Positions 1-12,298 of a DNA stretch of 64,000 nucleotides are shown piece by piece. Numbering within the stretch: the stretch's first letter is position 1; the number at the start of each line of letters is the position of its first letter. Below the pieces are notes generated by a model, which worked only from the letters and a program-made list of their open reading frames with translations, did not search any database and was not told the origin of the DNA. The DNA is from Sorghum bicolor (lineage: Eukaryota > Streptophyta > Magnoliopsida > Poales > Poaceae): NCBI RefSeq assembly GCF_000003195.3, contig NC_012873.2:8641894-8705893 (forward strand), given 5' to 3'. The translations under genes were made by a program, and so were the position numbers.

Positions 1-222
1 TAAAATTTCTTATTTATCGGCATGTGCTGAAAATTTTTCGTACCGAAAAGGAAAACCTTGCGTAGCATTCGTTTGTATTTGAAAATTATTGTCCAATCAT
101 GAACTGACTAGACAAACTATATAATTAGTTATTTTTTATCTATATTTAATGTTCCATGTATTCGTCCAAAGATTTGATATGACGAAAAAATTTTAAAAAA
201 TTTGAGAAAACTAAAAAAGGCC
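1..222. repeat. Tourist-like MITE, diverged copy
   Basis: The stretch carries the family's internal landmarks: the segment around 60-150 resembling the 'reactive' core, a CTATATTTAAT block at about 140 and the closing AAGGCC at 217-222. It has no clean left terminus, so it is either truncated or cut by the window edge. It is recognised by comparison with the better copies further right. Confidence 0.55.
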
Positions 223-663
223 TAATTAACTTTCATCTTAAAAATCGACCAAAATCAGACACGCGGGCAAAACGAGACAAAAGTGATGGTAGGAAGAGCT
301 ACAAATGTGGGCTTGAAAATGGCATGGATAGACCCAACGTCCAAGCATTGGAGAAGCTTTCATTGGGCCTTTTTAATTGAGTCGATTGTGTCTTTCTTTT
401 TGGGCCTACGGTGGTTGCAATAGAGAAATGGGCTTGGGTCAAAATCCGACGACTCGTGGAAAACAATGGAAACGAAGAAATTATGCGAAACGTATTGATA
501 TGCGAAACGTATCTACGTCCATTGTCTCAACTTTGCTAATGCCAACCATGCACCTAACGCAAAGTCATCTACTCAGAATATGCAAGGGAATATACCATGA
601 ATTTATGTTAACGTATTCTCGGGAAAAATTACATATTTTTTCAATTAAGTTAGAAAAGTTTAA

Positions 664-890
664 GGCCTTATTTAGTTCACCTTAAAAATTAAAAACTTTT
701 CAAGATTCTCTGTTACATTATTTTGTGTGACATATGCATGAAGCATTAAATATAAATGAAAACAAAAACTAATTGTACAATTTAACTATAAATCGTGAGA
801 CGAATTTTTTTAAGTCTAATCACTTTATGATTAGATAATATTTATCAAATAAAAATAAAAGTGCTACAGCGTCAAAATCTAAACAAGGCC
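664..890. repeat. Tourist-like (PIF/Harbinger) MITE
   Basis: About 227 bp, with GGCCTTATTTAGTT at the left end and CTAAACAAGGCC at the right. It is flanked on both sides by TAA (661-663 and 891-893), the 3-bp target duplication expected of PIF/Harbinger elements. No coding capacity. Confidence 0.8.
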
Positions 891-893
891 TAA

Positions 894-1630
894 ACATACA
901 AACGACCGTGCGTCAGACAAGCGCCCTAGAAGGTTTAGAAGCTGCGTAAGGCCACAACCAAGAGGCACAGGCACAGGTGACACTTCGACTCAAGAAATGC
1001 CCTTCGCATTGACACTGCTTCTTGCACATCTCAAAAAAAGGTGCACAACACTTCAACATTGGAAGCACTCGGGTCCGCCTCGAAGAGATCCCCGTATGTT
1101 AATGTCAATTTCTTGATTCTATGTGTTCCTCTTTCTAAGTCTCTCGACCGTTATCGACATATTCATGTTAGAATTGATTTGTTTTCAATATCCCATAAAT
1201 CTTGTTCTCATTCACATCCACGGTCTTCGCAGTAAAATGCAAAAGTGAAAATATGATATTGATTTTGTCTTGATCGAGCCCGCTCGTTTCCATTCACAGC
1301 GATGATCACTGAGCTCTTCATCATTAATTAGTGTGTCTAGTTTAATCAGACGCTATTTACAAACACCGGTGTAAAATGTACAGTAGTTCGCAATAAACAT
1401 TCGTGCCCATGTGCATCGATGCAAAAGGGCAGGAACACATACACCATCTTTATCTCTAAACTCTAAAAATGACATCTTTGTCTCAAAAATCTAAAATTGA
1501 TTAAAAACATTTCAACCCTAGGATTTACTTTTAGACATTATTATTTACAAGAATCTTTCGTTGGCATACGAGATACCACGTGCACAACAAAAACTATCGA
1601 GGCAGCATGAACCATGCGTGTCTAATTTTC
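894..1630. other. Intergenic, upstream of the carrier gene
   Basis: I see no gene here. The sequence is AT-rich with no recognisable repeat termini, and the short ORFs have no family character. It presumably contains distal promoter sequence of the carrier gene. Confidence 0.5.
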
Positions 1631-1633
1631 ACT

Positions 1634-1643
1634 TTATATATAA
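1634..1643 (+). promoter_or_regulatory. Probable TATA box of the carrier gene
   Basis: TATATATAAA lies about 340 bp before the start codon, just ahead of an abrupt change to GC-rich sequence typical of grass 5' leaders. Transcription would then begin near 1665. The start site itself is inferred. Confidence 0.5.
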
Positions 1644-1700
1644 AAAAGCATTCCCATCTTGGCGGCTACGCGCGCCCACCACCCACCACCAGCCAACTGC

Positions 1701-1832
1701 ATGCTATTCTGCCACGGCCACGGCTGACCGGCGGCTCCCTTTCGCTTTCCGCCGCCGCGTCCGCGTCCACGCGGCCCCGCACCGCTCCCACTTACACGTG
1801 GGGCCCCGCGCCGCTTCATGGCCTTCTTCTGA
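1701..1832 (+). promoter_or_regulatory. Two short upstream ORFs in the carrier leader
   Basis: If transcription starts near 1665, the leader holds an 8-residue uORF (ATG at 1701, TGA at 1725-1727) and a 4-residue uORF (ATG at 1818, TGA at 1830-1832). Both end before the main ATG at 1986. They could lower or condition translation, depending on the true transcript start. Confidence 0.35.
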
Positions 1833-1985
1833 TTCCCTTCCGCCTTCCTCCCCGCGGTCGCCCTTCTCCTCTTCTCTTCGTCCACCTAAACTCGCGTCGC
1901 CTCCGCCTCCGCCTCTCGCTCTCCTCCCGCCGCGCGCGCGACAGGAGGGGAGGGGAGGGGGAGGAAGCGGGCGGGGGGCGGCGGC

Positions 1986-4900
1986 ATGGACGCGCGGGCC
2001 AGGGAGGCCGCGGAAGGGACCAGCGGCCCCGGGCTGCCGCTCGCCGTGCGGGAGCTCCTCGCCGGAGGGGTCGCCGGAGGAGTCGCCAAGACCGCCGTCG
2101 CGCCGCTCGAGCGCGTCAAGATCCTGTTCCAGGTGCGTTGCGCACACGATCCTCTTCCTTGGCGCGGCCGACAAGTTTGTCTTTGGCAACGGATAGCGAT
2201 GTATCTTGGTTCAATGTTGCCGTGGTATAATTTGCCTCTCTGGGGGCACCGGGAGCTGAGATGCGTTTTCGTGTGGCGGCTGTTCTCGCCCGATCTTGGA
2301 CGCTGGATTCTTTGTTCGTTCGCGCACAGTGATGCAGTATTTATCGTAATTATAGATAGATGCAAGTTGCGCGATCATGGAATCTTGAATGGTAGGTGAA
2401 CTTCAACAGTCATGCGACAATCTAGGTACAGTTTGATGGAGGTGTCAGGTTGAGGGGATCGGTTCTTTGTAACCCGTAACACAATCTTTGTTCTTGGGCA
2501 GTATTGTGACTTGGAGGATCGATATGACATGACAGGTTTACGAAAGTGGTTGGTTTCTTTGTTCTTGAGATTGAATGCGGTAGAAACATGCTCCATCATA
2601 TCGGTAACTTAAACAGGAACCTCTGATAAAATATGAACTGGAACAAGATTTGCAGCGTCTTGATTGATGTGCTGCTCATCATGTGTAGCAGTCTGAGCTT
2701 GGATGAAAGGAGATCCCCACTCGGTATTCTATATTAGATGACTACTGTCTCTCTCTTTGGTGAACTCCCTGTATCCCGAATTTCCCATACACATGCTACC
2801 TTGTTACTAAATAAATTGATAAAACCAGACCTAGGCCCTGTTTGGTTCCACCAACTAAATTTTAGTTAGCTAAACTTTAGTCACTTTAGTAGCTAAAGTT
2901 CCAAACACATTGACTAAAAGTAGTTAAAATAGTTTAGTTTCATTAGTCACCTAAGAGTAGCTAAAATAATTTTAGCTAGCCAAAATTTAGTTGGTGGAAC
3001 CAAACAGGGCCCTAGTATTATGTACACGGGAAGAAAGCAGGGGAGGGGATTGGAAGTACCAGGTGAAGTATTATGTTACAGGCTTGCAGCAAAGAACTCC
3101 TTTTGGGAAGGAAGTTATGTCTTACAGCTTAGCAAACATTTCCAGCAACCTTGAATCCTTGATATCAACTTATAACTGTCTGCTAGTTTGGCTGATGGTT
3201 GGAATTCTTCTTTCAGAAGTGTCTTGTATGTGCATCACATTTAACTAACAGTGGGAGCTAAAAATTGCCATCATGAAATTTTGCTTGTTGTCACTCTTTG
3301 AAAGAATTATAGTCTGTCATGGTCCTGCTCAGGGGGGTCGGCTGCAGCGGCTGGCTGGGCGGGTGCGGCGGCTAGCTGGTGGCCGGCTAGCTTGGGAGGT
3401 GGCTAGCTGGCAGCCGGCTGTGGTGGGGAGCCGGTGGCGTGGGCAGCGGCTGGCTGGTGTCCGGCTAGCTTGGGTGGTGACTAGCTGGCGGCCGGCTGTG
3501 GTGGGGAGCGGTGGCGTGGGTGGCAGCTAGGGCAGAGGGCACAGGGGCTGGGCGGCGGCGGCATGAGAGAGAGAGAGAGAGGGTTTTAAAGGGTAAAGCT
3601 CTATTCTTGCTTAGATTGAAATAGGTTCGCTTTTCTTTTCAGTCGTACTTTTTCTGCCAGCCAGCACAATAAATCAGCCAACAGTAATTTCAGCCATGAC
3701 TTTTCAGACCAGCGAACATAGTCATAGATCTGGACTCTCTTCCTTTCCAAGCAAAACCATCCTATTTCCTAAATAATCTCCTATTTTTCTAAACAAATTT
3801 CTATTTATTTCCTATTTTTATTCTAATCTTTCCTTTTATTCTGGATCCTCCCGGATATTGGGAGATTGAGGGGGTGGTGGCGGCCCATCCCCCTGGTCGT
3901 GCGCCAGACGGCTCAGGCTGGCTCGGCCTCTGTCCTGGGCCTCTCCTGGCCCGTTCAGCTCGACGTGGGGGTTCCGGATCGGACGTGTGACGTAGTCCAA
4001 GTCACTTAATTATTGTCATGCTTTGAACCTGCGCTTATAAAGAGTCCTGTTCCTCTATATCACTATGAATATTAAGTAGCCTTCTAATATTTAAAACTAT
4101 TTTGGAGCTTCCAGACAAGAAGAGCAGAGTTTCGTGGTTCTGGATTGATTGGATCCTTCCGAACAATCTATCGGACAGAAGGTCTTTTAGGGTTTTACAG
4201 GTTTGCCTCTTCCTAATTTGCATGATAAATGGTAGTCTAATACATGTTGCACTCTTGAGCTTGACTTCTGAATTGTCTTTCCTTAGGGGAAATGGAGCTA
4301 GTGTTGCTCGAATTGTTCCTTATGCAGCTTTGCATTATATGGCCTATGAAGAATACCGCCGGTGGATCATTCTTGGCTTTCCTAATGTTGAGCAAGGGCC
4401 TGTTCTTGATCTCGTGGCCGGATCAATAGCTGGAGGAACAGCTGTCATATGCACATACCCTCTTGATCTAGTCCGCACAAAATTGGCTTATCAGGTTGGT
4501 TCGGATCCTTCTTGCATCCTTCCCCAAACTGGAAAACCACACTTCTGTTGGATTTCAAGTCACATTTTCTGTATTGTTTGTCAACATATTATCTGAACAA
4601 GGATCTGATTAGCATAATTTACTTATGAACATATGTTCCATTTCTTTTGATTGTCAATACCTTTCTAATTAGTTGTCCTCTCTGCAGGTAAAAGGTGCAG
4701 TGAATGTGGGTTTCAGAGAATCTAAGCCCTCTGAACAGGTTTATAAAGGGATCATGGATTGTGTCAAAACAATATACAGACAAAATGGATTGAAAGGCAT
4801 ATACCGTGGCATGGGTATGCATGTATTGCATTTCACTGTTTTCTCAAGGCTGGTTTCTGATATACACCCGGCTATTAACTAAAATTTATTGTTCTTCAGC

Positions 4901-7088
4901 TCCTTCACTATATGGAATCTTCCCTTACTCTGGTCTTAAATTCTACTTCTACGAGAAGATGAAGAGCCACGTTCCTGAAGAGCACAGAAAAGATATCATA
5001 GCAAAGCTTGGTTGTGGATCAGTTGCAGGTTTGCTAGGTCAGACAATAACATACCCCCTAGATGTTGTTAGGCGGCAAATGCAGGTATTGTTTTGCTCAT
5101 AGCATGTGGCCATAAAGCATTTATATGTCCTAAATAATATGTGCTACATTATTTTCAGGTTCAAGCCCTTTCATCATCCAGCCTCGTAGGTAGAGGAACA
5201 TTTGAAAGCCTGGTTATGATAGCGAAACAGCAAGGTTGGCGACAACTATTCTCAGGATTATCTATCAACTATTTAAAGGTGAGATATTTCCTTAAGTTCA
5301 TTTAGTTGTTTTTTCTTTCTAAAATGGATTTTTTTTGGCTGCTAGACAAATGTGACAGGCATGGGCGGATCTATATAGGGACACACGTGGGTGCGGCCGC
5401 ACCCAGGCTCAAATGCGACGTATGTTATAGTATACAAGTTCCTACCGTATTAGCACCCCCGCGGCCCAAACGTTTGCACCCACAGCACGCCAACGCTGCT
5501 GGATGCTGGCCGGGCGGCCAGCTGCTTCCACTTGCTAATGTCTGAAGCACTTAAACACTAGGAGAGAGGACACAAGAGTGACGCCCTGCGTCCCGGCCCT
5601 GCCCCTTCCGTGCTTTCAATTTTCCATAAATCTAAGTATTGTGGTTCTTACCTTTATTATTTGTTTGGATTCTAGGGTTAGGCTGTTTGATTCTTTCTCT
5701 GCTTTTTGTGAAAATTGACCAGTGAAAATAACTAGAATTTAAATATTCTTGTGGATTCTAGAAAAAAACATGGAAATGTTTTTGCTCGACACAGGGAAAA
5801 AGGTAATCCTAAAATGTATCAATCAGAATGCTTAGATGAGTTTAGAAATCGGTTGAGGATTGCACTTTTTTGTCAATTTCGACAATCTCTTGTTTGTAAT
5901 TGTAGCATCGTCTAACTATATTTTGGTAAATGGTAATCACTGTTACCACTACTTCATTGTTGATGCACATTGTTATTAATTGGTAGGTGCAACCTTCTTT
6001 ATATCTCCAAGTAAAGAAAGTAGGTTGTCTTCTATGGGGTTTCTTTCCTCCTCTTTTTCGCTCTAATACAAAAGATGCACAACTCTCCTATGTGTGTTCA
6101 TGTTCAATAATAAAAAAAAAGATGTTCATCGTTATTGTTTTTGTTCAATTATTGATGCTAAAATCTTACTCATAGTGCTATTAAATTACACTATCGCCTA
6201 AGCATTATATATGTATACATCTAAGTAATTTGCTGTGAAATAAGGCCGTGTTTAGTTGAAGGAAAAAATTTCGTGACACTGTAGCACTTTCGTTTGTTTG
6301 TGGTAATTATTGTCCAACCATGGACTAACTAGGCTTAAAAGATTCGTCTCGTAAATTTTGACCAAACTGTGCAATTAGTTTTTATTTTTGTCTATATTTA
6401 ATACTCTATGCATACGTCTAGATTCGATGTGACGGGGAATCTTGAAAAAATTTGGGTTTTGGGTGGAAGTAAACAAGGCCTAAGCCCACACTGCCGCACC
6501 CCCCTCATTGTTTGTCTAGCTCCGCCACTGGTGGCAGGTAAGCAGAAGCTGTTAAAACACTGCAATTCCCATTTGTCTTGACTTTAGAACTTGACTTTGG
6601 ACAAGTTAGAAGTGTATTGTCATTAGTCTCCAAAGTCTTTTCTTCATTTAAGAACTTTCCCTTTTATGTCAATTAATTAATTTAGCTGAACCATGGAGTT
6701 TTTAGAATGTTCTATTTACCAAGGGCTGTGGTTCTGCTTGTGTGTGTCATTATTTACTAGTACTGCTATTTTAATTTGGACATATCTGCATGTTTTCCTT
6801 TCTCTTCTGTGCTCCCATGATCTGTATATGATGATATAGTTTATGACTTATGATTACTGCATACATAATGTTTATATCTCATTTTTAAGTTAGTAAGACA
6901 AATATGCTGAGCTTACTGTCAAAATATACATCTTACACTTGCTTTCGCAGGTGGTGCCATCAGTAGCCATAGGATTTACTGTTTATGACTCAATGAAGGT
7001 CTGGCTAAAAGTTCCATCAAGGGAGGATACTGCTGTTGCTGTCTTGACAGATGAACGAAGTAATACAGCTCCTATCCCCTCCAGTTAG
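1986..7088 (+). CDS. Mitochondrial carrier protein (CoA / adenine-nucleotide type)
   Basis: Seven exons join in phase to give 336 residues: 1986-2132, 4115-4200, 4287-4494, 4688-4814, 4900-5084, 5159-5278 and 6951-7088. All introns begin GT and end AG. The protein has the three-fold repeat of the SLC25 family. Signature motifs are [10 protein letters not shown] (about 40-49), [13 protein letters not shown] (about 135-147) and [11 protein letters not shown] (about 241-251), with six expected membrane helices. The stretch [16 protein letters not shown] and overall similarity fit the plant mitochondrial coenzyme A carriers (relatives of SLC25A16/SLC25A42), which bring cytosolic CoA into the matrix across the inner membrane. 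Substrate is inferred from family resemblance; an ADP/ATP-type substrate cannot be excluded. The length is normal and no key motif is broken. Intron 1 (1,982 nt) and intron 6 (1,672 nt) are enlarged by transposon insertions. The start is the only ATG in frame at the head of the conserved N-terminus. Confidence 0.93.
2834..3011. repeat. Foldback MITE in carrier intron 1
   Basis: Long terminal inverted repeats: the left end GGCCCTGTTTGGTTCC matches the complement of the right end GGAACCAAACAGGGCC. The inversion continues through CACCAACTAAATTTTAG. CTA flanks both sides (2831-2833 and 3012-3014), a 3-bp target duplication of PIF/Harbinger type. Confidence 0.85.
3368..3530. repeat. GC-rich tandem repeat in carrier intron 1
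   Basis: Two imperfect ~85-bp units rich in GGCTAGCTGG and GCCGGCT are followed by a GA microsatellite near 3565-3580. The short ORFs across it are products of the repeat. Confidence 0.6.
3623..3720. repeat. hAT-like MITE remnant
   Basis: It has ends GGTTCGCTTTTC and CAGACCAGCGAACA and an interior rich in CAGCCAGC and ATCAGCC. This resembles common grass hAT MITEs that start GTTCGCT and end AGCGAAC. No target duplication was identified. The GC-rich block that follows (about 3841-4010) is unassigned. Confidence 0.45.
5360..6530. mobile_element. hAT-like non-autonomous element in carrier intron 6
   Basis: The ends are imperfect inverted repeats: left CATGGGCGGATCTA, right complement CAGTGGCGGAGCTA. 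The element is flanked by near-identical 8-mers, GTGACAGG (5352-5359) and GTGGCAGG (6531-6538), as expected for the 8-bp duplication of hAT elements. It has no transposase. A Tourist-like MITE is nested inside it near the right end. Confidence 0.6.
6244..6480. repeat. Tourist-like MITE nested in the intron-6 element
   Basis: Begins GGCCGTGTTTAGTTG and ends AGTAAACAAGGCC, with TAA on both sides (6241-6243 and 6481-6483). About 237 bp. Confidence 0.85.
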
Positions 7089-7914
7089 AATGAGGCTTAA
7101 CTCTCTTGGTGATGTGATGCGATGCTCCTTTCTGCCTTACCATTCATAAGGCGTGTAGCATAGCATTCTTTGTTGGAGCTGCATCACCATAGCTACTAGT
7201 CTTCTCCAATGCATTGGAGGAAATAAATTCGACCATTATCAATAAGTGCCATAAGCAAGTCGTTGATGCCAAGAAAAGCATCGGCATTTAACAGGAGGAA
7301 TAGAATTCCAGGTGGATTAGCGAGTTCTTTGTGGAATTCCACCCTGTACAGCAGACTCTGTATATAGCTGAATAGTTTGTGTCAAACAGAGAGGCTCTTG
7401 GAGAAAGTCAGAATTCAGAGCGAACATTGCTTGTGTTCATGCTTTGGATCTCCTATAGGTAGCTTCTTACAGTAGGTTGGAGCCTGCAGGTTTCGACATG
7501 TATGCGTCTCCCTTTTGCAATGAGTACAAAGAATCTATGCCTTGCATTCCCCACACTATTGGATTCTTGCGGGTTGCACAACACGGCATCTAGGATTTTG
7601 GTCAGATTCTCGCAAATTTCAGATTCCTTACCTCTATGATCTACAGGAAGTAGCCTCTAGCCTGTACTGGTTCTCTGGATTCTTTCCAAATCGAATTCAC
7701 ATTCACATTTTACAGTTAACTTGGGTAAGGAAAGTTGTGTTCTGCTCCACTACATTTACGATTGAAAAAAAGAGAGAGAAAGGTTTCAGCTTTGCATACT
7801 GTGGACTTCAGAATTGTATACCTGACATATTGACCACAACTGCCTTTGTATTGTGGTTACTAGATGTTCATCTCAAAAACTTTCTGTGACCATCGCTTGA
7901 AGCTTGTTAAAATC
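7089..7914 (+). other. 3' UTR and downstream flank of the carrier gene
   Basis: No further gene. An AATAAA at about 7221 could serve as a polyadenylation signal, about 130 nt after the stop codon. The rest is unremarkable. Confidence 0.4.
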
Positions 7915-7917
7915 CTA

Positions 7918-8160
7918 GGCTTTGTTTAGTTCTGAAAAGTGAAAAGTTTTCGGTACTGTAGCACTTTCGTTTGTTTGTGACAAATATTATTCAATCATAG
8001 ACTAACTAGGATCAAAAGATTCGTCTCGTGATTTACAGCTAAACTGTGTAATTAGTTTTTGTTTTCGTCTATATTTAATATTTCATGCATGTGCCACAAG
8101 ATTCGATGTGACGAAAAATCTTGAAAACTTTTTGGTTTTCAGGGTCAACTAAACGAGGCC
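7918..8160. repeat. Tourist-like MITE
   Basis: Begins GGCTTTGTTTAGTTC and ends CAACTAAACGAGGCC. The left flank is CTA; the right flank is TAC, so the target duplication is not perfect. The interior matches the family. Confidence 0.8.
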
Positions 8161-9298
8161 TACTCGAGTAAGTTGTTCACCCGAGAAGGAACGGTAAAAA
8201 AAAAATTTAGTACAGACGTACAGTACTGGTATGTACTAACTACAGCAGTGCGTGATCATTCGCGTCACGCGGGGCTCTGCATATCCCAGAACCTCAGTTT
8301 TGCATTGCCATGTGTAGTAGCTCGATATTTCACTTTGCATAAGGCACAAGACTCAAACCCAAACCCAAAACAGGTCTTAAATCTGAATATCAGAAGAGGT
8401 ATAACCTAAATTTTAGTATTCTCTCTCCTCAAGACCCATCTGCAGAAAGTGTTATCTTTTGTTGTTGGAGAAGACTAAAAATATATTTTAAACCTTTTGC
8501 TTTTAGCGCTATCCAAAGGACGAATAAATTTTGTATTTTGAGTGACGATTGTTGGAGATAGTCTAACATCTTCAACCGCAAGATAAATCTATCTATATTT
8601 TTCTTTAATCAAACCTTTTCCCATTTTATTATTGACAGACAGCTAGGAAGTGGTACTCGTACCCTTTTGTCTCAAATAGTTCGCTTTAGCTTAGGTATAT
8701 ATAATTTTTGTTATGCACCTTTAATATTCGTTATGTTTAGATACATAAGCATATACTCCTCTATTTAGGATAGAAAAATGTAATTCTAGCATAATACCAA
8801 GTTAAAGTATCTTAAAATATCAATATTTTATAATATCACATTAATATTTTTATCTATGTATTTGGTCTAACTTTGAACATATATTAACTAAAAAAACACC
8901 TAGAATTGTATTGTTTGTAGACGGAGGTATTATTTATAGAGTCAACTATCAACATATCAACATAATCTATAGTTTAGAATAGAGGTAATATAAATCGATT
9001 GATGATACAAGGGTGATGTTGTAAGGAACCTAAAGGAATATGGGAGGAGGGGGATTAAAAGAATTAAAAGCCAGCTTCATACAAAATCATTCAATAGTTA
9101 GAGCTGGTTTGACACGACTCCTCAAGTGCTCCTCCTCAAGAGGAGTCATTGTTTACAACTTTGGTTTTCGCTCAAGAAACGACTCTGACTCTTCCATTGC
9201 TTATCAAAAAATAACTCATCCTCCTTGTAGAGCGTTTTGTACGGTTCCTTGCAGAAGCTGTTACCGAAGCCGAGCCCCAAATAGACCCTTAATTGGTA
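8161..9298. other. Intergenic, no gene seen
   Basis: AT-rich sequence holding one Stowaway-like MITE (8756-8927). A small inverted repeat with arms GACTCCTC and GAGGAGTC lies near 9116-9149. No coding signal. Confidence 0.45.
8756..8927. repeat. Stowaway-like MITE
   Basis: Starts CTCCTCTATTTAGG and ends GTAGACGGAGG, with TA on each side. This is the Tc1/Mariner-type MITE pattern. The ends are diverged. Confidence 0.5.
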
Positions 9299-10012
9299 CT
9301 AGTAGGAATGGCGCGCCCTGCGCGCCGATTGGAAATCAAAATAGTAAATAATGTATTATGTAATACTGGATAAACTCGGGTTACAAAAGAAGTTGACATC
9401 CATGATTTTAGACCTCTGTGGACGGACCTATAACAGTTCCTATACATAGCTGAGTATAGGTGCTTCAAATAATATACATTGGGAAAATAGCATTTTGAAA
9501 TTTCATAAGCAGGCTGGCATGTCTAGTTCAGTTGAACCTATCAAGTTGAACCATGAGCTGTTCTATGCACCGAGTATGGCCTTGTTCATATTGCAAATGC
9601 AGGACCGATCTTGCTGCTCCATAGGAAAATGGTTAGTAGCATAGAGAGCATGCAAGGTACATGTCAAATCTGTTACACTATGAAGAAAAGGGTTTGTGTC
9701 ATAGGGAGTAAAAGCAGATTAAGGTGTTACAGTATGAAGAAAAAGATTTGTGTCATGAGGAGTAAAAGCAAATTAATGTAGGAAAAAAGGCAGAGCACCA
9801 AAGTTTCGCATGTTTCTGAAGGGAAAGGGAAAAAGGAAACAAAAAAATTGAGCCAGAAATAGTGGATTTAATAGAAAAATAGCATATCCGAAGGCACGGA
9901 TCTAGAAGGAGCACAGGGACATAGGCAGCATGAATATAGCTTTGCATATGCAGGCCGCTAATACTACTTGTTTTTTTTTAACTTTTTTTCTATATGTCAT
10001 GTACGTGACGAA

Positions 10013-10165
10013 ATTACATTACATTACATTATATTATTATACTATAGTATATTATATTATATTATATTATATTATATTATATTATATCGTATCGTATCGT
10101 ATCGTATCGTATCGTATCGTATCGTATTATATTATATTATATTATATTATATTACATTACATTAC
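10013..10165. repeat. Compound mirror-like pentanucleotide microsatellite
   Basis: The order is ATTAC x3, a short irregular link, ATTAT x7, ATCGT x8 (10086-10125), ATTAT x5, ATTAC x3. The overlapping Tyr/Ile-rich ORFs are translations of this repeat and not genes. Confidence 0.9.
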
Positions 10166-12298
10166 ATTTTGAGGCAGATAAGGAGTATACATGTTAAATA
10201 TAGTATCCATGGGGTGTTCCTCTTCTGTCGTGTGTATGGAAGGCCATTTGGGTACAGGTATGCTAAAATTCAGTACAAAGAAAAATAAGAGGGCGGCATA
10301 GGCATGTACTTACCGAAAGATAACATTATAAAGGACAGCTTGCTGAGCCAATCCGATGTGGAGACTGCATCTATAGGTATGACACAAATGAGAACATGAG
10401 AGGACAAACAAAATGTATTTCCTGAAGGGATTTGAAACCCATCATTTTCAGAATAGGAAGTTAGAGGCTCAAATCCGCAAAACAGATCGACACCATGTAA
10501 CCAAACGCTGAGCCTCGCGGCTCTGATAAGAAACAAATAAATCTTTTGGGTGGACCATTAGAAACAAAACAATGATGAAATTTACCTGATAGATATGTAA
10601 GATAAAAGCACACATATGCTACACTAAAAGCATAGGTATGGATCTGATGACCTTAGCAAATTAGCGCAAATATGAAGAAATTTTTATAGCCTGAACACTG
10701 ATACAAAATCGTTTGATCCACTGAAAAAACCTAGAAAGTACTAACCTCACATATTAACCATAAATATAAAGTGGCAAAGGAATTGACACTAATGTATGCA
10801 TATAGTATATTTCTATTTTGTAATTGACATGCATCATAATCTACTTGAACCTTCAAAATTTAACCAAACTACATAACTAACACAATATGACATGGCTTCA
10901 GTCATATAGTCATTGTGTGTGGTCGATTTCCCAAAACTTTTTCTCTCATGTACTCCATTTGGCAAAATACACGGGCAGAATTATTGTTCTAGGGGGACAG
11001 TGATCGTACCAGTACAGACACTAAAGCGTGGCGTGATAAATTTTCTTGTTAAGCACCAATGGTGGTACTTAGCATGAGATAGTCAGTGTGGTCAGGATAT
11101 AGCAAGTGCTGACGTGTTGATCCGAGGCAGAATATTTTTTTCTTTGTAGAATGGAATGTTCTGATACTTTATCGTAGGTGTCTGAACATTTTAAGTATGT
11201 TTTATCTATAATCTGTCATTGCTAGCACAATCTTACAACACCTACAAAACTATAGATACAGTGGTTGTGTGTCCTCCAAAATTTGTAAACATCAAAGTAT
11301 TATCCACTATAATTAGCTGCTATGAACATTGCAGATCTTTCATCTTGATGCAGATCTTATAATGCTTCATAGAGGACACTATCTTTCATTATTGTCTTTA
11401 AAGGTTGCCATCTCCATAGAAGCACTGGCTGCCCTTGGTCTCTTTATAACTATTGGTAAAGATAACCATAGTAAGGAGAAATCAACAACGACTTGAGCAA
11501 CACGAATTAAAATCAATACTGCATGAATAAATGAAAGTAACTAATCTATAGGATATCGAACATTGAAGGATCCACTATGCAGACAGCGTGCTATTTTGGA
11601 AAATAAGCAGAAGACCTCAGTGGGACTGTTAAATTAATTAGACTAATCAACATCTGCTCTTATATTTTAGAACACAAGCACATACTTTGGTCCAGTTATT
11701 TTCTAAACAAAGATAGCTGCAGTACAATGTGGCTACGGGCAATTTGATGGAAGAGGTAGATGACAGTTTGCATCACTCAGCAACACATAAACAACTGTGA
11801 ACCAAACGGCTGACTCACTAGGTCTTTTATTACTTTATTAGAATAATCTACTACCAGATCAAGTGCTGATGCAGCTACCAAAAATGAAATAAAGTAAACA
11901 CCGATGAAATCGAAAATATGGGTTCTTGATAAGGTCTCCCTTCCCAAATCTATCGAGCAAATGTCATTCGATGGCATGAAACCAGCAAGATTTGGTAACA
12001 TATACATGGAAATAAGCTCGAGAACTTGAAGGGAAACAATAATGAAAGTGTATAGCACAGAATCAACAAACTTGTTCATATAAGTGCAGTATCAATGCAG
12101 TATTGTGTATTGAACACAATAAGTATAGTCGTGGAGTGATCTCCAAACTGTAGCTGATGAATTAGAATTTTTTTTGGTACCGTAATGAAAAAGCTATCCT
12201 TTTTATATTTTCATTGAAGATATGATTTATTTTGAAGCCTCAGAAATATACCACTCATCATTTGTCTACCAACTTGGAGCTTAAAGGCATGCTGGTTG

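Noticed and set aside
1561..2399. Several overlapping long ORFs on both strands around the carrier leader
   Set aside because: They are open because of high GC content. The only conserved protein here is the carrier's first exon ending at 2132, confirmed by in-phase splicing to six further exons.
9930..10288. Tyr/Ile/Val-rich ORFs
   Set aside because: Direct translations of the pentanucleotide microsatellite.
11777..12079. 100-residue minus-strand ORF as a membrane-protein exon
   Set aside because: Open and hydrophobic, but no family recognised. It lies in the Helitron and is at best a captured fragment.
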